Shown here: positions 1 through 8,290 of the stretch, piece by piece
How positions within the stretch are numbered: position 1 is the first letter of the stretch
How the letters are laid out: every line of letters starts with the position of its first letter
Source: an uncultured Raoultella sp.
Lineage (GTDB): Bacteria; Pseudomonadota; Gammaproteobacteria; Enterobacterales; Enterobacteriaceae
Reading direction: 5' to 3'
Assembly (NCBI GenBank): GCA_900759445.1
Contig: CAAEVH010000026.1
Location: forward strand, 1 to 18,786
DNA length: 18,786 nucleotides
The notes under the pieces: model-generated
What the model was told of the DNA's origin: nothing
The model's database searches: none
What the model saw: only the letters and a program-made list of their open reading frames with translations
Translations under genes and position numbers: made by a program

Positions 1-110
1 ATCAGATACTGAGCACGCTCAACACCTTCTTCACGGATGACCGATTCGATCGCCTGTAGCCAGTCGCGAGTTTCGATCGGATCCACGTCATTTGGTAAAC
101 GTTCTGACAT
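1..110 (-). CDS. aceE: Pyruvate dehydrogenase E1 component, N-terminal fragment (partial)
   Basis: Only the first 36 codons are inside the window; the gene runs off the left edge. The translation begins MSERLPNDVDPIETRDWLQA, which I recognise as the start of AceE, the thiamine-diphosphate-dependent E1 subunit that decarboxylates pyruvate in the cytoplasmic pyruvate dehydrogenase complex. The ATG (108-110) has a ribosome-binding sequence AAGGAA on the minus strand at about 119-124, seven bases upstream. It lies downstream of pdhR in the same direction, as in the E. coli pdhR-aceEF-lpd operon, so it is probably co-transcribed under PdhR control. An ERIC repeat lies between the two genes. No catalytic residue is visible in this fragment. 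Confidence 0.95.
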   Translation of the reverse strand, partial: MSERLPNDVDPIETRDWLQAIESVIREEGVERAQYL

Positions 111-170
111 GGGGGGTATTCCTTATCTATCTAATCGTTGATTAATCTGGAACCTGTCCCATTGCACTCT

Positions 171-295
171 TTGTTCTTCATACTTCCGGCTGTATCTTTG
201 TTGGCTGCGCTTCCTCATCCCTGTCACATAGTTCACTATGCTCCAGGGAATTCGCGCGCTTGCCGCCGCGATACATCCCAAATTATTTTGAACAA
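171..295. repeat. ERIC element (enterobacterial repetitive intergenic consensus), 125 bp
   Basis: The outer ends form an imperfect inverted repeat: TTGTTC at 171-176 mirrors GAACAA at 290-295, and GTATC (192-196) mirrors GATAC (270-274). The centre is a dyad, CCCTG (219-223), CATAGT (227-232), ACTATG (235-240), CAGGG (244-248). Interior blocks such as GTTGGCTGCGCTTCCTCA and CGCTTGCCGCC match the ERIC consensus as I remember it, and the length is close to the usual 126-127 bp. ERICs are non-autonomous palindromic repeats of enteric bacteria, usually in transcribed intergenic DNA. This one would be transcribed between pdhR and aceE and could fold in the mRNA. Boundaries are set by the terminal inverted repeat. 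Confidence 0.9.
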
Positions 296-314
296 CTAAA
301 AGTGCAATAAGACA

Positions 315-368
315 GGTTCTGCGTTTAGTTGCCGCGCTCTAAAAATGGCGCTTAAGAACCGGAGTTCT
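315..368 (-). other. Possible RNA structure at the pdhR 3' end
   Basis: Read on the minus strand, the last pdhR codons contain AGAAC-TCCG-GTTCT (364-368 with 355-359). The same GGTTCT can instead pair with AGAACC 34 bases further on (355-360 with 315-320), enclosing a GCGC/GCGC helix (348-351 with 334-337). The two pairings exclude each other. No U-tract follows, so this is not a clear terminator. It may affect RNA stability or processing between pdhR and aceE, or be chance. Confidence 0.3.
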
Positions 369-1131
369 CATCTTTCCGTTGCTGTAAACGACGCAGTGAG
401 CGTTCTCGACGACTCTCCTCACGGCTACGATCCAGCAAAATTTCTTCAATGAACGCCAGGTGTCGATGCGACGCTTCACGCGCCTGCTCCGGCTCTCCGG
501 CGATTATCGCCTCGAAAATACGAGTGCGATGATTGCTGACCTGCGGAAGCATCTCCCGACGGGCATACAACAATTCAAAGTTCTGACGAACGTTTTGCGC
601 GAGCATCGGCTCCATGCAGCGTAGCAGATGGAGCAGCACGACATTGTGCGCCGCTTCGGTGACGGCAATTTGATACTGGACGACGGCGTCAGATTCGGCG
701 TCAAGGTCGCCAGACTGCTGAGCCCGTTCGATAGCCTGATGCAGCTCGCGAATACGTTCGCGGTCAGCATCATTGCTGCGTAGCGCCGCGTAATAAGCCG
801 CGATGCCTTCCAGCGCGTGGCGGGTTTCCAGCAGATCAAATTGGGATTCAGGGTGATCGGACAGTAGCTCGACCAGCGGGTCGCTGAAGCTCTGCCACAG
901 GCTGCTCTGTACAAAAGTTCCACCGCCCTGGCGACGAAGCAACAAGCCCTTGGCTTCGAGGCGTTGAATCGCCTCACGCAGCGAGGGGCGGGAAACGTCG
1001 AACTGTTTGGCCAGTTCGCGTTCAGGCGGGAGTTTTTCACCGGGGCGTAAGGTCCCCTCAAGGATTAAAAACTCAAGCTGCTGCTCTATCACATCAGATA
1101 GTTTTGGTTGGCGGATTTTGCTGTAGGCCAT
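352..1131 (-). CDS. pdhR: Pyruvate-responsive transcriptional repressor PdhR (GntR/FadR family)
   Basis: This 259-residue protein is nearly identical to E. coli PdhR through most of its length. PdhR represses the pdh operon and releases DNA when pyruvate binds. The N-terminal winged helix-turn-helix spans about residues 9-70 ([20 protein letters not shown] is the recognition region). The rest is the all-helical FadR C-terminal effector domain. I chose the ATG at 1129-1131 ([10 protein letters not shown]) because it matches the known protein and has the ribosome site CAGGGA just upstream; the in-frame ATG at 1174-1176 falls inside the PdhR operator. The C-terminus ends [12 protein letters not shown], about five residues longer than my recollection of the E. 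coli protein (254). The gene is autoregulated through the operator at 1162-1178 and sits upstream of aceE. Confidence 0.97.
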   Translation of the reverse strand: MAYSKIRQPKLSDVIEQQLEFLILEGTLRPGEKLPPERELAKQFDVSRPSLREAIQRLEAKGLLLRRQGGGTFVQSSLWQSFSDPLVELLSDHPESQFDLLETRHALEGIAAYYAALRSNDADRERIRELHQAIERAQQSGDLDAESDAVVQYQIAVTEAAHNVVLLHLLRCMEPMLAQNVRQNFELLYARREMLPQVSNHRTRIFEAIIAGEPEQAREASHRHLAFIEEILLDRSREESRRERSLRRLQQRKDENSGS

Positions 1132-1161
1132 ATTCCCTGTCTCTGCCATTAGCCCGTAGTC

Positions 1162-1178
1162 AATTGGTCTTACCAATT
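1162..1178 (-). promoter_or_regulatory. PdhR operator
   Basis: AATTGGTCTTACCAATT is a palindrome with seven-base arms around CTT and matches the PdhR box ATTGGTNNNACCAAT. Relative to the start site predicted from the promoter below (about 1188, minus strand) it covers +11 to +27, the position I recall for the E. coli operator. It lies between promoter and start codon, as expected for autorepression. Confidence 0.92.
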
Positions 1179-1187
1179 CGCAGTTCG

Positions 1188-1223
1188 TAGCGGTAAAGTA
1201 ACAAAGTATTCACCTTCTGTCCA
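1188..1223 (-). promoter_or_regulatory. pdhR promoter (candidate sigma-70)
   Basis: On the minus strand, TGGACA (1218-1223, 5 of 6 to the -35 consensus) is separated by 17 bases from TACTTT (1195-1200, 3 of 6 to the -10 consensus). The predicted start is near 1188. The support is mainly geometric: it places the PdhR box at +11 to +27. Confidence 0.65.
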
Positions 1224-1231
1224 TACAGGTT

Positions 1232-1245
1232 TTGATTGAAATCAG
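1232..1245. promoter_or_regulatory. FNR-like half-symmetric site
   Basis: TTGATTGAAATCAG matches the FNR consensus TTGATNNNNATCAA at 9 of 10 fixed positions. It is centred about 50 bases upstream of the predicted pdhR start. FNR is reported to lower pdh expression without oxygen in E. coli; whether this site is used here is inference. It could also influence the divergent aroP side. Confidence 0.45.
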
Positions 1246-1774
1246 GAAACCACGCACATTTTAACAACCTTACAGAAATAACATTTCAGAATTGTAACTT
1301 CACACAAATGATGTGTTTACCCCATAAGAGGTAGCGTTAACGTTTATGAAACGAAAAATTAGGCTATCTGAACCGATTCAACTCAGCAAAACTCAATTAA
1401 TTATTCATAAATAGTGAATATTCAGCCACCTCAGGCGAATTGTTTTCACCGGCCTGCTATTTACAAATGGTTTCTTTTTGCTCGCTTCGTCATCATCCCT
1501 TCATAAAGCAGGTGCATTCACCCGCGCTTATCACTATTCTCGGTGAGACGAAAGGCCTTTTGGTGTTTTTATGTTTCGCCTTCCGTAAAGAAATCAATAC
1601 GAAAACGGAATTTCGCAATTACACCACACAACAATATGTAAGCTGAATCAATCAGGACAGAGCTGACCAAAACGCCCTTGAATTTAGATAGCTATGCTAT
1701 CTGGCAGGGACAGACAACGAAGCAGTAGCCTGAAGGACGACGCGTATAAACATAATAACCACACACGAGGTTTC
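1246..1774. other. pdhR-aroP divergent intergenic region with aroP leader
   Basis: I see no convincing gene here. A TTG-initiated reading frame at 1440-1646 (68 codons) resembles nothing I know. Visible structure: ACACA-AATGA-TGTGT near 1301-1316, the palindrome AAAGGCCTTT (1551-1560) followed by a T-rich stretch, and AGATAGC-TAT-GCTATCT (1686-1702) in the presumed aroP leader. A weak promoter candidate for aroP is TTGTTT (1440-1445), 16 bases, TACAAA (1462-1467). E. coli aroP is repressed by TyrR; a TyrR right half-site TTTACA is present at 1460-1465, overlapping that -10, but I cannot find a full two-armed TyrR box. Confidence 0.4.
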
Positions 1775-3148
1775 ATGATGGAAGGTCAACAGCATGGCGA
1801 TCGGCTCAAGCGCGGCCTGAAAAACCGCCATATTCAGCTTATTGCTCTGGGCGGCGCTATCGGCACCGGCCTGTTTCTGGGCAGTGCATCCGTTATTCAG
1901 TCCGCCGGCCCCGGGATTATTCTGGGCTATGCGATCGCCGGTTTTATCGCCTTCCTGATCATGCGTCAGCTGGGTGAGATGGTCGTAGAAGAGCCGGTGG
2001 CAGGTTCATTCAGTCATTTTGCGTATAAATACTGGGGCGGTTTTGCCGGCTTTGCTTCCGGTTGGAACTACTGGGTACTGTACGTTCTGGTGGCCATGGC
2101 CGAGTTGACCGCCGTCGGGAAATATATTCAGTTCTGGTGGCCCGAAATCCCAACCTGGGTGTCCGCTGCGGTGTTCTTTATTGCCATCAATGCTATTAAC
2201 CTGACCAACGTGAAAGTGTTTGGTGAAATGGAGTTCTGGTTCGCCATTATTAAAGTGGTGGCCGTTGTGGCGATGATTCTGTTTGGCGGCTGGCTGCTGT
2301 TCAGCGGCAACGGCGGCCCGCAGGCAACCGTACGCAACCTGTGGGACCAGGGCGGGTTCCTGCCGCATGGCTTCACCGGGCTGGTGATGATGATGGCGAT
2401 TATCATGTTCTCATTTGGTGGTCTGGAGCTGGTCGGGATCACGGCTGCTGAAGCGGATAATCCGGAACAGAGCATCCCGAAAGCCACCAACCAGGTTATC
2501 TACCGTATCCTGATTTTCTATGTGGGCTCGCTGGCCGTTCTGCTTTCACTGCTGCCGTGGACGCGCGTCACCGCAGACACCAGTCCGTTCGTGCTGATCT
2601 TCCACGAGCTGGGTGATACCTTTGTGGCCAACGCCCTGAACGTCGTGGTGCTGACCGCTGCACTGTCCGTATATAACAGCTGCGTATACTGCAACAGCCG
2701 CATGTTGTTCGGCCTGGCCCAGCAGGGGAACGCCCCGAAAGCGCTGATGAGCGTTGATAAGCGCGGCGTGCCGGTCAATACCATTCTGGTCTCTGCCGTG
2801 GTCACCGCGCTGTGCGTCCTGATTAACTACTTCGCACCGGAGTCGGCCTTTGGCCTGCTCATGGCGCTGGTGGTCTCCGCGCTGGTGATTAACTGGGCGA
2901 TGATTAGCCTGGCGCATATGAAGTTCCGTCGCGCTAAGCAGCAGCAGGGCGTGGTTTCACGCTTCCCGGCGCTGTTTTACCCGGTCGGCAACTGGGTCTG
3001 CCTGCTGTTCATGGTGGCGGTGCTGGTGATTATGCTGATGACGCCGGGCATGGCGATTTCCGTTTACCTGATCCCGGTATGGATTGCGATTCTGGGTATC
3101 GGCTATCTGTTTAAACAGAAAAGCGCCAGCGCACTAAAAGCACAATAA
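1775..3148 (+). CDS. aroP: Aromatic amino acid permease AroP
   Basis: This 457-residue protein is nearly identical to E. coli AroP and has the same length. AroP is an inner-membrane APC-superfamily symporter that imports phenylalanine, tyrosine and tryptophan. The N-terminal cytoplasmic segment is followed by about twelve hydrophobic helices. The first carries the APC motif GGAIGTGLFLGS (about residues 26-37), and ELVGITAAEADNPEQSIPKA (about 215-234) is another conserved family stretch. The start is the first of two adjacent ATGs (1775 and 1778), with CGAGG at 1766-1770 as the ribosome site. An in-frame ATG at 1694 would add 27 charged residues absent from the family. The gene is divergent from pdhR and followed by a strong hairpin before the GPH transporter, so it is probably monocistronic. 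Confidence 0.97.
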   Translation: MMEGQQHGDRLKRGLKNRHIQLIALGGAIGTGLFLGSASVIQSAGPGIILGYAIAGFIAFLIMRQLGEMVVEEPVAGSFSHFAYKYWGGFAGFASGWNYWVLYVLVAMAELTAVGKYIQFWWPEIPTWVSAAVFFIAINAINLTNVKVFGEMEFWFAIIKVVAVVAMILFGGWLLFSGNGGPQATVRNLWDQGGFLPHGFTGLVMMMAIIMFSFGGLELVGITAAEADNPEQSIPKATNQVIYRILIFYVGSLAVLLSLLPWTRVTADTSPFVLIFHELGDTFVANALNVVVLTAALSVYNSCVYCNSRMLFGLAQQGNAPKALMSVDKRGVPVNTILVSAVVTALCVLINYFAPESAFGLLMALVVSALVINWAMISLAHMKFRRAKQQQGVVSRFPALFYPVGNWVCLLFMVAVLVIMLMTPGMAISVYLIPVWIAILGIGYLFKQKSASALKAQ

Positions 3149-3161
3149 TACATCTCACTAT

Positions 3162-3192
3162 TCTGTGCCCGTCCCGTCATGGCGGGCACAGA
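3162..3192 (+). terminator. Hairpin after aroP (terminator or attenuator)
   Basis: A perfect ten-base stem TCTGTGCCCG / CGGGCACAGA (3162-3171 with 3183-3192) has an eleven-base loop and starts 14 bases after the aroP stop. The downstream bases GCATTGTTAT are not a proper U-tract, so termination may be partial. It separates aroP from the transporter gene. Confidence 0.6.
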
Positions 3193-3196
3193 GCAT

Positions 3197-3212
3197 TGTT
3201 ATCTGGTTCACA
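3197..3212 (+). promoter_or_regulatory. Candidate CRP (cAMP receptor protein) site
   Basis: TGTTATCTGGTTCACA matches the symmetric core TGTGATCTAGATCACA at 13 of 16 positions, including one intact arm (TCACA) and four of five bases of the other (TGTTA). It is centred about 116 bases upstream of the transporter start, in the only non-coding DNA before the sugar genes. A possible -10 is GATACT (3252-3257), which would put the CRP centre near -60. A catabolite-controlled site suits a glycoside uptake operon; use in vivo is inference. Confidence 0.5.
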
Positions 3213-3320
3213 CTTTCCCTTCCACAGTCGTTTTATCCATATCGTCGACCTGATACTGCAACGCATTTATCGGTGATTGCGCAAATAATTCTCTCCATAC
3301 CGCAACGGGGAGATCTCCAG

Positions 3321-4727
3321 ATGGCAGGCAATAAACTTTCAGTGAGAGAAAAGATTGGCTATGGGATGGGCGATGCCGGATGCAACATCATATTTGGCGC
3401 CATCATGCTGTTTGTTAACTACTTTTACACCGATATTTTTGGCCTCGCGCCAGCGTTAGTGGGCGTTTTGCTACTCTCCGTACGCGTCATCGATGCTGTG
3501 ACCGACCCGATCATGGGCGCCATGGCCGATCGTACGCGCAGTAAATATGGCCGCTTCCGTCCGTGGCTACTGTGGATGGCCTTCCCCTACGCGCTGTTCA
3601 GCGTCCTGATGTTCACCACGCCGGAATGGACCTATCACAGCAAAGTTATCTATGCCTTCGTCACCTACTTCCTGCTCTCGCTGACCTATACCGCGATTAA
3701 CATTCCCTACTGCTCGTTAGGCAGCGTGATTACTAACGATCCGCAGGAGCGCGTCGCCTGCCAGTCGTATCGTTTTGTTATGGTCGGTATCGCCACGCTG
3801 CTGCTGTCGCTGACGCTGCTGCCGATGGCCGACTGGTTCGGTGGCGCTGATAAAGCCAAAGGTTATCAGATGGCGATGACCGTACTGGCTGCAATTGGTA
3901 TGTGTATGTTTTTATTCTGCTTCGCCACCGTCCGTGAACGCGTGCGCCCGGCGGTGCAGACCCATGATGAACTGAAGCAAGACTTTAAGGACGTCTGGAA
4001 AAACGATCAGTGGGTTCGCATCCTGCTGTTAACGCTGTGCAACGTCTGCCCCGGGTTTATCCGCATGGCCGCCACCATGTACTACGTGACCTGGGTCATG
4101 CAGCAAAGCACCCACTTTGCGACGCTGTTTATCAGCCTCGGCGTCGTCGGGATGATGATCGGCAGTATGCTGGCAAAAGTACTGACCGATCGCTGGTGTA
4201 AGCTGCAGGTCTTCTTCTGGACCAATATCGCCCTGGCGATTTTCTCCTGCGCGTTCTACTTCTTCGACCCACATGCCACCATGATGATTATGGTGCTCTA
4301 CTTCCTGCTCAACATCCTGCATCAGATCCCGTCGCCGCTGCACTGGTCCCTGATGGCTGACGTCGATGATTACGGCGAGTGGAAAACCGGCAAACGCATC
4401 ACCGGGATCAGCTTCTCCGGTAATCTTTTCTTCCTGAAAGTCGGGCTGGCGGTAGCGGGCGCGATGGTCGGTTTCCTGCTCTCCTGGTACGGTTACGATG
4501 CCGGTGCTAAAGAGCAGAGCGCCTCGGCGGTAAACGGTATCGTGCTGCTGTTCAGCATCATTCCGGGTATTGGCTACCTGATTACCGCAGGCGTCGTGCG
4601 GATGCTGAAGGTCAACCGCGAGTTTATGTGCCAAATCCAGGCGGACCTGGAAAAACGTCGCGCTAACTATGAGGAACTCAATACCTGGCAGGATCTCAAA
4701 ACCAGTGAACACATAAGGAAAGCTTGA
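3321..4727 (+). CDS. GPH-family glycoside:cation symporter (YagG/XynT-like)
   Basis: The product is a 468-residue inner-membrane protein with about twelve hydrophobic helices, of the glycoside-pentoside-hexuronide:cation symporter family. The diagnostic N-terminal motif is present: RVIDAVTDPIMGAMADRTRS, then GRFRPW (residues 55-82). Asp58 and Asp62 occupy the positions of the MelB cation-site aspartates Asp55 and Asp59. A second conserved region, DVDDYGEWKTGKR, lies near residue 350. It most resembles YagG/XynT/YicJ-type transporters, so a xyloside, arabinoside or similar oligosaccharide is likely, but substrate cannot be read from sequence. The start ATG at 3321 has GGGGAG at 3307-3312 and gives the family's usual N-terminus (KLSVREKIGYGMGDA); the frame is open further upstream without a matching start. 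Its stop overlaps the next gene's ATG (TGATG), so the two are translationally coupled. Confidence 0.9.
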   Translation: MAGNKLSVREKIGYGMGDAGCNIIFGAIMLFVNYFYTDIFGLAPALVGVLLLSVRVIDAVTDPIMGAMADRTRSKYGRFRPWLLWMAFPYALFSVLMFTTPEWTYHSKVIYAFVTYFLLSLTYTAINIPYCSLGSVITNDPQERVACQSYRFVMVGIATLLLSLTLLPMADWFGGADKAKGYQMAMTVLAAIGMCMFLFCFATVRERVRPAVQTHDELKQDFKDVWKNDQWVRILLLTLCNVCPGFIRMAATMYYVTWVMQQSTHFATLFISLGVVGMMIGSMLAKVLTDRWCKLQVFFWTNIALAIFSCAFYFFDPHATMMIMVLYFLLNILHQIPSPLHWSLMADVDDYGEWKTGKRITGISFSGNLFFLKVGLAVAGAMVGFLLSWYGYDAGAKEQSASAVNGIVLLFSIIPGIGYLITAGVVRMLKVNREFMCQIQADLEKRRANYEELNTWQDLKTSEHIRKA

Positions 4728-5677
4728 TGAGCAACTGGCCTAATCCGTTTATTGAACAACGCGCGGACCCCTATATTCTGCGCCATCAGGATCATTACTA
4801 TTTTATCGCCTCGGTCCCGGAATATGACCGGCTGGAGATTCGTCGCGCGGCGACGCTGGAAGGCCTGCGCGAAGCGCCGCCGGTGGTGGTCTGGCGTAAA
4901 CCGGAGAGCGGCCCGATGAGCCAGCTCATCTGGGCACCGGAACTGCATGAAATTGACGGGAAATGGTATATCTATTTTGCCGCCGCTCACACCCACGACC
5001 TGGACCAACTCGGGATGTTCCAGCACCGGATGTTTGTCCTCGAATGTGCCGACAGCGACCCGCTCAGCGGCCAGTGGGTTGAAAAAGGTCAGGTAAAAAC
5101 GCCCTTCGATACCTTTGCGCTGGATGCCACCACCTTTCAGCATCAGGGCAGGCGGTGGTATCTGTGGGCGCAGAAAGCCCCACATATTGCAGGCAATTCC
5201 AACCTCTATCTGGCGGAGCTGGCAAACCCGTGGACGCTAAAAGGTGAGCCTGTAATGCTGAGCAAACCGGAGTTTGACTGGGAATGTCGTGGTTTTCGGG
5301 TCAATGAAGGCCCGGCGGTTCTGGTTCACGGGGAGCAGCTGTTTGTCAGCTATTCCGCCAGCGCGACCGATGAAAACTACTGCATGGGACTCTTGTGGAT
5401 AGACCTGCTGGCCGACCCGCTGCGCCCGGAGAACTGGCATAAATCGCCGGAGCCCGTATTTCGCACCAGCGATGAGAATCATCAGTATGGCCCCGGCCAC
5501 AACGGTTTTACGCAAACGCCGGAAGGGGAAGATGTGCTGGTCTACCATGCGCGGAACTATACCGGGATTGAAGGCGATCCGCTGTACGATCCGAATCGCC
5601 ATACGCGGCTCAAGCGGGTTCGCTGGCAAGAAAACGGGATGCCTGACTTCGGCATCCCGCCTGCCGATACGTATTGA
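4727..5677 (+). CDS. Glycoside hydrolase family 43 (arabinofuranosidase/xylosidase-like), cytoplasmic
   Basis: This 316-residue protein is a single GH43 five-bladed propeller. The expected catalytic acids are visible: Asp14 in RADPY (base), Asp133 in LDATTF (pKa modulator) and Glu194 in NEGP (acid). WAPELH (69-74) and the YSASATDENYCMGLLW stretch are also typical. GH43 enzymes remove L-arabinofuranose or D-xylose by inversion; the sequence recalls the exo-arabinofuranosidase branch, but the exact substrate is open. There is no signal peptide, so it should act in the cytoplasm on sugars brought in by the coupled symporter. ATG at 4727 overlaps the upstream stop by one base, with AAGGA at 4715-4719. 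A TTG at 4724 is the next in-frame alternative. Base composition looks like the neighbours, so there is no sign of very recent transfer. Confidence 0.88.
   Translation: MSNWPNPFIEQRADPYILRHQDHYYFIASVPEYDRLEIRRAATLEGLREAPPVVVWRKPESGPMSQLIWAPELHEIDGKWYIYFAAAHTHDLDQLGMFQHRMFVLECADSDPLSGQWVEKGQVKTPFDTFALDATTFQHQGRRWYLWAQKAPHIAGNSNLYLAELANPWTLKGEPVMLSKPEFDWECRGFRVNEGPAVLVHGEQLFVSYSASATDENYCMGLLWIDLLADPLRPENWHKSPEPVFRTSDENHQYGPGHNGFTQTPEGEDVLVYHARNYTGIEGDPLYDPNRHTRLKRVRWQENGMPDFGIPPADTY
5636..5658 (+). other. Perfect hairpin inside the last codons of the GH43 gene
   Basis: GGGATGCC (5636-5643) and GGCATCCC (5651-5658) form a perfect eight-base stem with a seven-base loop. It covers codons just before the stop and is followed 26 bases later by a second, stronger hairpin. 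There is no U-tract. It may protect the 3' end of the transcript or be coincidental. Confidence 0.45.
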
Positions 5678-5684
5678 TCCCCTC

Positions 5685-5706
5685 CCCCGCCCGGCGGCGG
5701 GCGGGG
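5685..5706. terminator. GC-only hairpin between converging GH43 and ampE genes
   Basis: CCCCGCCCG (5685-5693) pairs perfectly with CGGGCGGGG (5698-5706) around the loop GCGG. It fills most of the 30-base gap between the GH43 stop and the ampE stop and is symmetric, so it can form in both transcripts. Neither strand has a U-tract after it, so it is not a standard intrinsic terminator. It may slow polymerase or cap both 3' ends. Confidence 0.55.
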
Positions 5707-5707
5707 C

Positions 5708-6562
5708 TTAAATCAAGGTACCGTAAATGGTGAGTAGCGCCATGATAACGACCACCACCAGCGACGTTTTTTTGGCCATTGAGACCGCCGCTTTAGGCGT
5801 CTCGACCTTATCCACATGCGGTTCGCGCGCCAGCGAAAACTGAGCCAGTCGGGTCAGAACCTGGTACTGCGACGAGTGACGATCGCCCAAAGAAGCAAAC
5901 CAGGCCGGCAACGCCCTTTCACCGTGCCCCACCAGCGCATAGACCACGCCGACCAGACGCACCGGCAGCCAGTCTACCACGTGCAGAATGGCATCAATCC
6001 CCGACTGTAGGCGATGGCGCGGCGTCTGATAACGTGCCAGCCACGTCTGCCAGGCGCGCAGCACACAGTAGCCAATCAGCGTAATGGGTCCCCATGGCCC
6101 GCCAACCACAAACCAGAACAGCGGAGCCAGGTAGTAGCGGTAGTTAATCCACAGCAGGGCATTTTGCAGTTCGCTCAGAAACTCGCGGTCGTCACAGCCT
6201 GGCGGCACGCCGTGAATCAGCGTCAGCTCGCTGGCCATTGCGTCGCAGGCATGACGATCGTTGCGTGATGCGGCTTTCAGATACGCATGATAGTGCAGCC
6301 GTACCCTGCCCGCGCCAATACACAGCAGACCGAGCAAGATCCAGAAGACCAGCAGCGGGACGTTAAACAGCACCCCGTGCAGCACGCGCTGAATAAGATA
6401 GACCACCGCCATGGCCAGCGCCGTCATCAACAGGGTCGCAGGGAGTGAAAAGTGTTTTACCCGGCGAAACAGCACTTCCAGGCGGTGATCGAGCTGCCAG
6501 TGCTCACCCAGCTTAAACAGCCGCTCAGCGATGAGAACCAGCAGCGTAGTAAACAACGTCAT
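5708..6562 (-). CDS. ampE: AmpE, inner-membrane protein of the ampDE operon
   Basis: The 284-residue product has the same length as E. coli AmpE and the same start, [20 protein letters not shown]. It is a cytoplasmic-membrane protein with several hydrophobic segments (near the N-terminus, about 40-60, about 70-85, about 140-160, and a C-terminal helix about 262-284). It carries the conserved cytoplasmic stretch [20 protein letters not shown]. Its biochemical role is not settled; it has been described as a membrane sensor or transducer associated with beta-lactamase control, but AmpD is the main determinant. The ATG overlaps the ampD stop by four bases (ATGA), indicating translational coupling. 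It converges on the GH43 gene across a 30-base gap. Confidence 0.95.
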   Translation of the reverse strand: MTLFTTLLVLIAERLFKLGEHWQLDHRLEVLFRRVKHFSLPATLLMTALAMAVVYLIQRVLHGVLFNVPLLVFWILLGLLCIGAGRVRLHYHAYLKAASRNDRHACDAMASELTLIHGVPPGCDDREFLSELQNALLWINYRYYLAPLFWFVVGGPWGPITLIGYCVLRAWQTWLARYQTPRHRLQSGIDAILHVVDWLPVRLVGVVYALVGHGERALPAWFASLGDRHSSQYQVLTRLAQFSLAREPHVDKVETPKAAVSMAKKTSLVVVVIMALLTIYGTLI

Positions 6563-7122
6563 GGCATCTCCTTTTCTGACGAAGCGGCCAGCAGGCCGCG
6601 AAATTTTGCCCAGTCAAAAGCCGGACCGGGATCCGTTTTACGGACTGGCGCAATATCGCTGTGGCCAGTCATATGGTGTGCGATGGCCGGGTACAAAGCG
6701 ATTAGCTGCCGCGTCACCGCCACCAGCTGCTGGTACTGCGCATCGGTATAGGCCAGCGTGTCGGTTCCTTCCAGCTCAATGCCGATAGAGAAATCATTGC
6801 AGCGTTCACGCCCGTGATAGCTGGATACCCCCGCGTGCCACGCGCGCTTATCAAAGGGAACATACTGCACAATTTCGCCATCGCGACGAATAAGACAATG
6901 CGCTGAAACGCGCAGGTGCGCGATTTCCGCAAAGAAAGGATGAGCGTTGGGATCGAGCGTACCGGTGAATAAAGCATCGATCCACGGGCCGCCAAATTCC
7001 CCCGGCGGCAGACTAATATTATGCACCACCAGTAAGGAAGGGGCTTCATCATCCGGGCGGCAATCATGGTGCGGCGAAGGAACCCGACGCGCATCCACCA
7101 GCCATCCCCCATTCAACTGCAT
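6559..7122 (-). CDS. ampD: 1,6-anhydro-N-acetylmuramyl-L-alanine amidase AmpD
   Basis: This 187-residue cytosolic zinc amidase removes the peptide from anhydro-muropeptides during cell-wall recycling. That lowers the inducer of the AmpR/ampC beta-lactamase system. It has the length of E. coli and Citrobacter AmpD and the required residues: zinc ligands His34, His154 and Asp164, with Glu116 and Lys162 in the active site. The N-terminal part ([20 protein letters not shown]) is highly conserved. Start ATG at 7120-7122 has AAGGAG seven bases upstream. It is the first gene of ampDE and is divergent from nadC. Nothing here looks damaged, so basal repression of any chromosomal ampC should be intact; ampC itself is not in this window. 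Confidence 0.97.
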   Translation of the reverse strand: MQLNGGWLVDARRVPSPHHDCRPDDEAPSLLVVHNISLPPGEFGGPWIDALFTGTLDPNAHPFFAEIAHLRVSAHCLIRRDGEIVQYVPFDKRAWHAGVSSYHGRERCNDFSIGIELEGTDTLAYTDAQYQQLVAVTRQLIALYPAIAHHMTGHSDIAPVRKTDPGPAFDWAKFRGLLAASSEKEMP

Positions 7123-8249
<1,127 letters not shown>

Positions 8250-8254
8250 TCGCC

Positions 8255-8290
8255 CGCCCCGGGGCCGATAATGCGCCGGGGCGTTCTTTT
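8255..8290 (+). terminator. Rho-independent terminator of nadC
   Basis: CGCCCCGG (8255-8262) pairs perfectly with CCGGGGCG (8276-8283), followed directly by TTCTTTT (8284-8290). It begins six bases after the nadC stop. The T-tract overlaps the candidate CRP-S site for ppdD. Confidence 0.88.

Noticed and set aside
1440..1646. 68-codon TTG-started frame between pdhR and aroP
   Set aside because: It has no ribosome site, no similarity that I recognise and a TTG start; the region is better read as regulatory DNA.
1694..1774. In-frame upstream ATG that would extend AroP by 27 residues
   Set aside because: The extension is charged and absent from AroP, while the ATG pair at 1775/1778 has CGAGG and the family N-terminus.
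1246..1774. Complete TyrR boxes controlling aroP
   Set aside because: Expected from E. coli, but I found only a right half-site TTTACA at 1460-1465 and no matching TGTAAA arm six bases before it.
3165..3320. Upstream extension of the GPH transporter frame
   Set aside because: It runs through the aroP hairpin and the CRP-like site and adds sequence not found in the family; ATG 3321 has a good ribosome site.
4029..4712. 227-codon minus-strand open frame
   Set aside because: It is antisense to the GPH transporter, with no recognisable domain or ribosome site.
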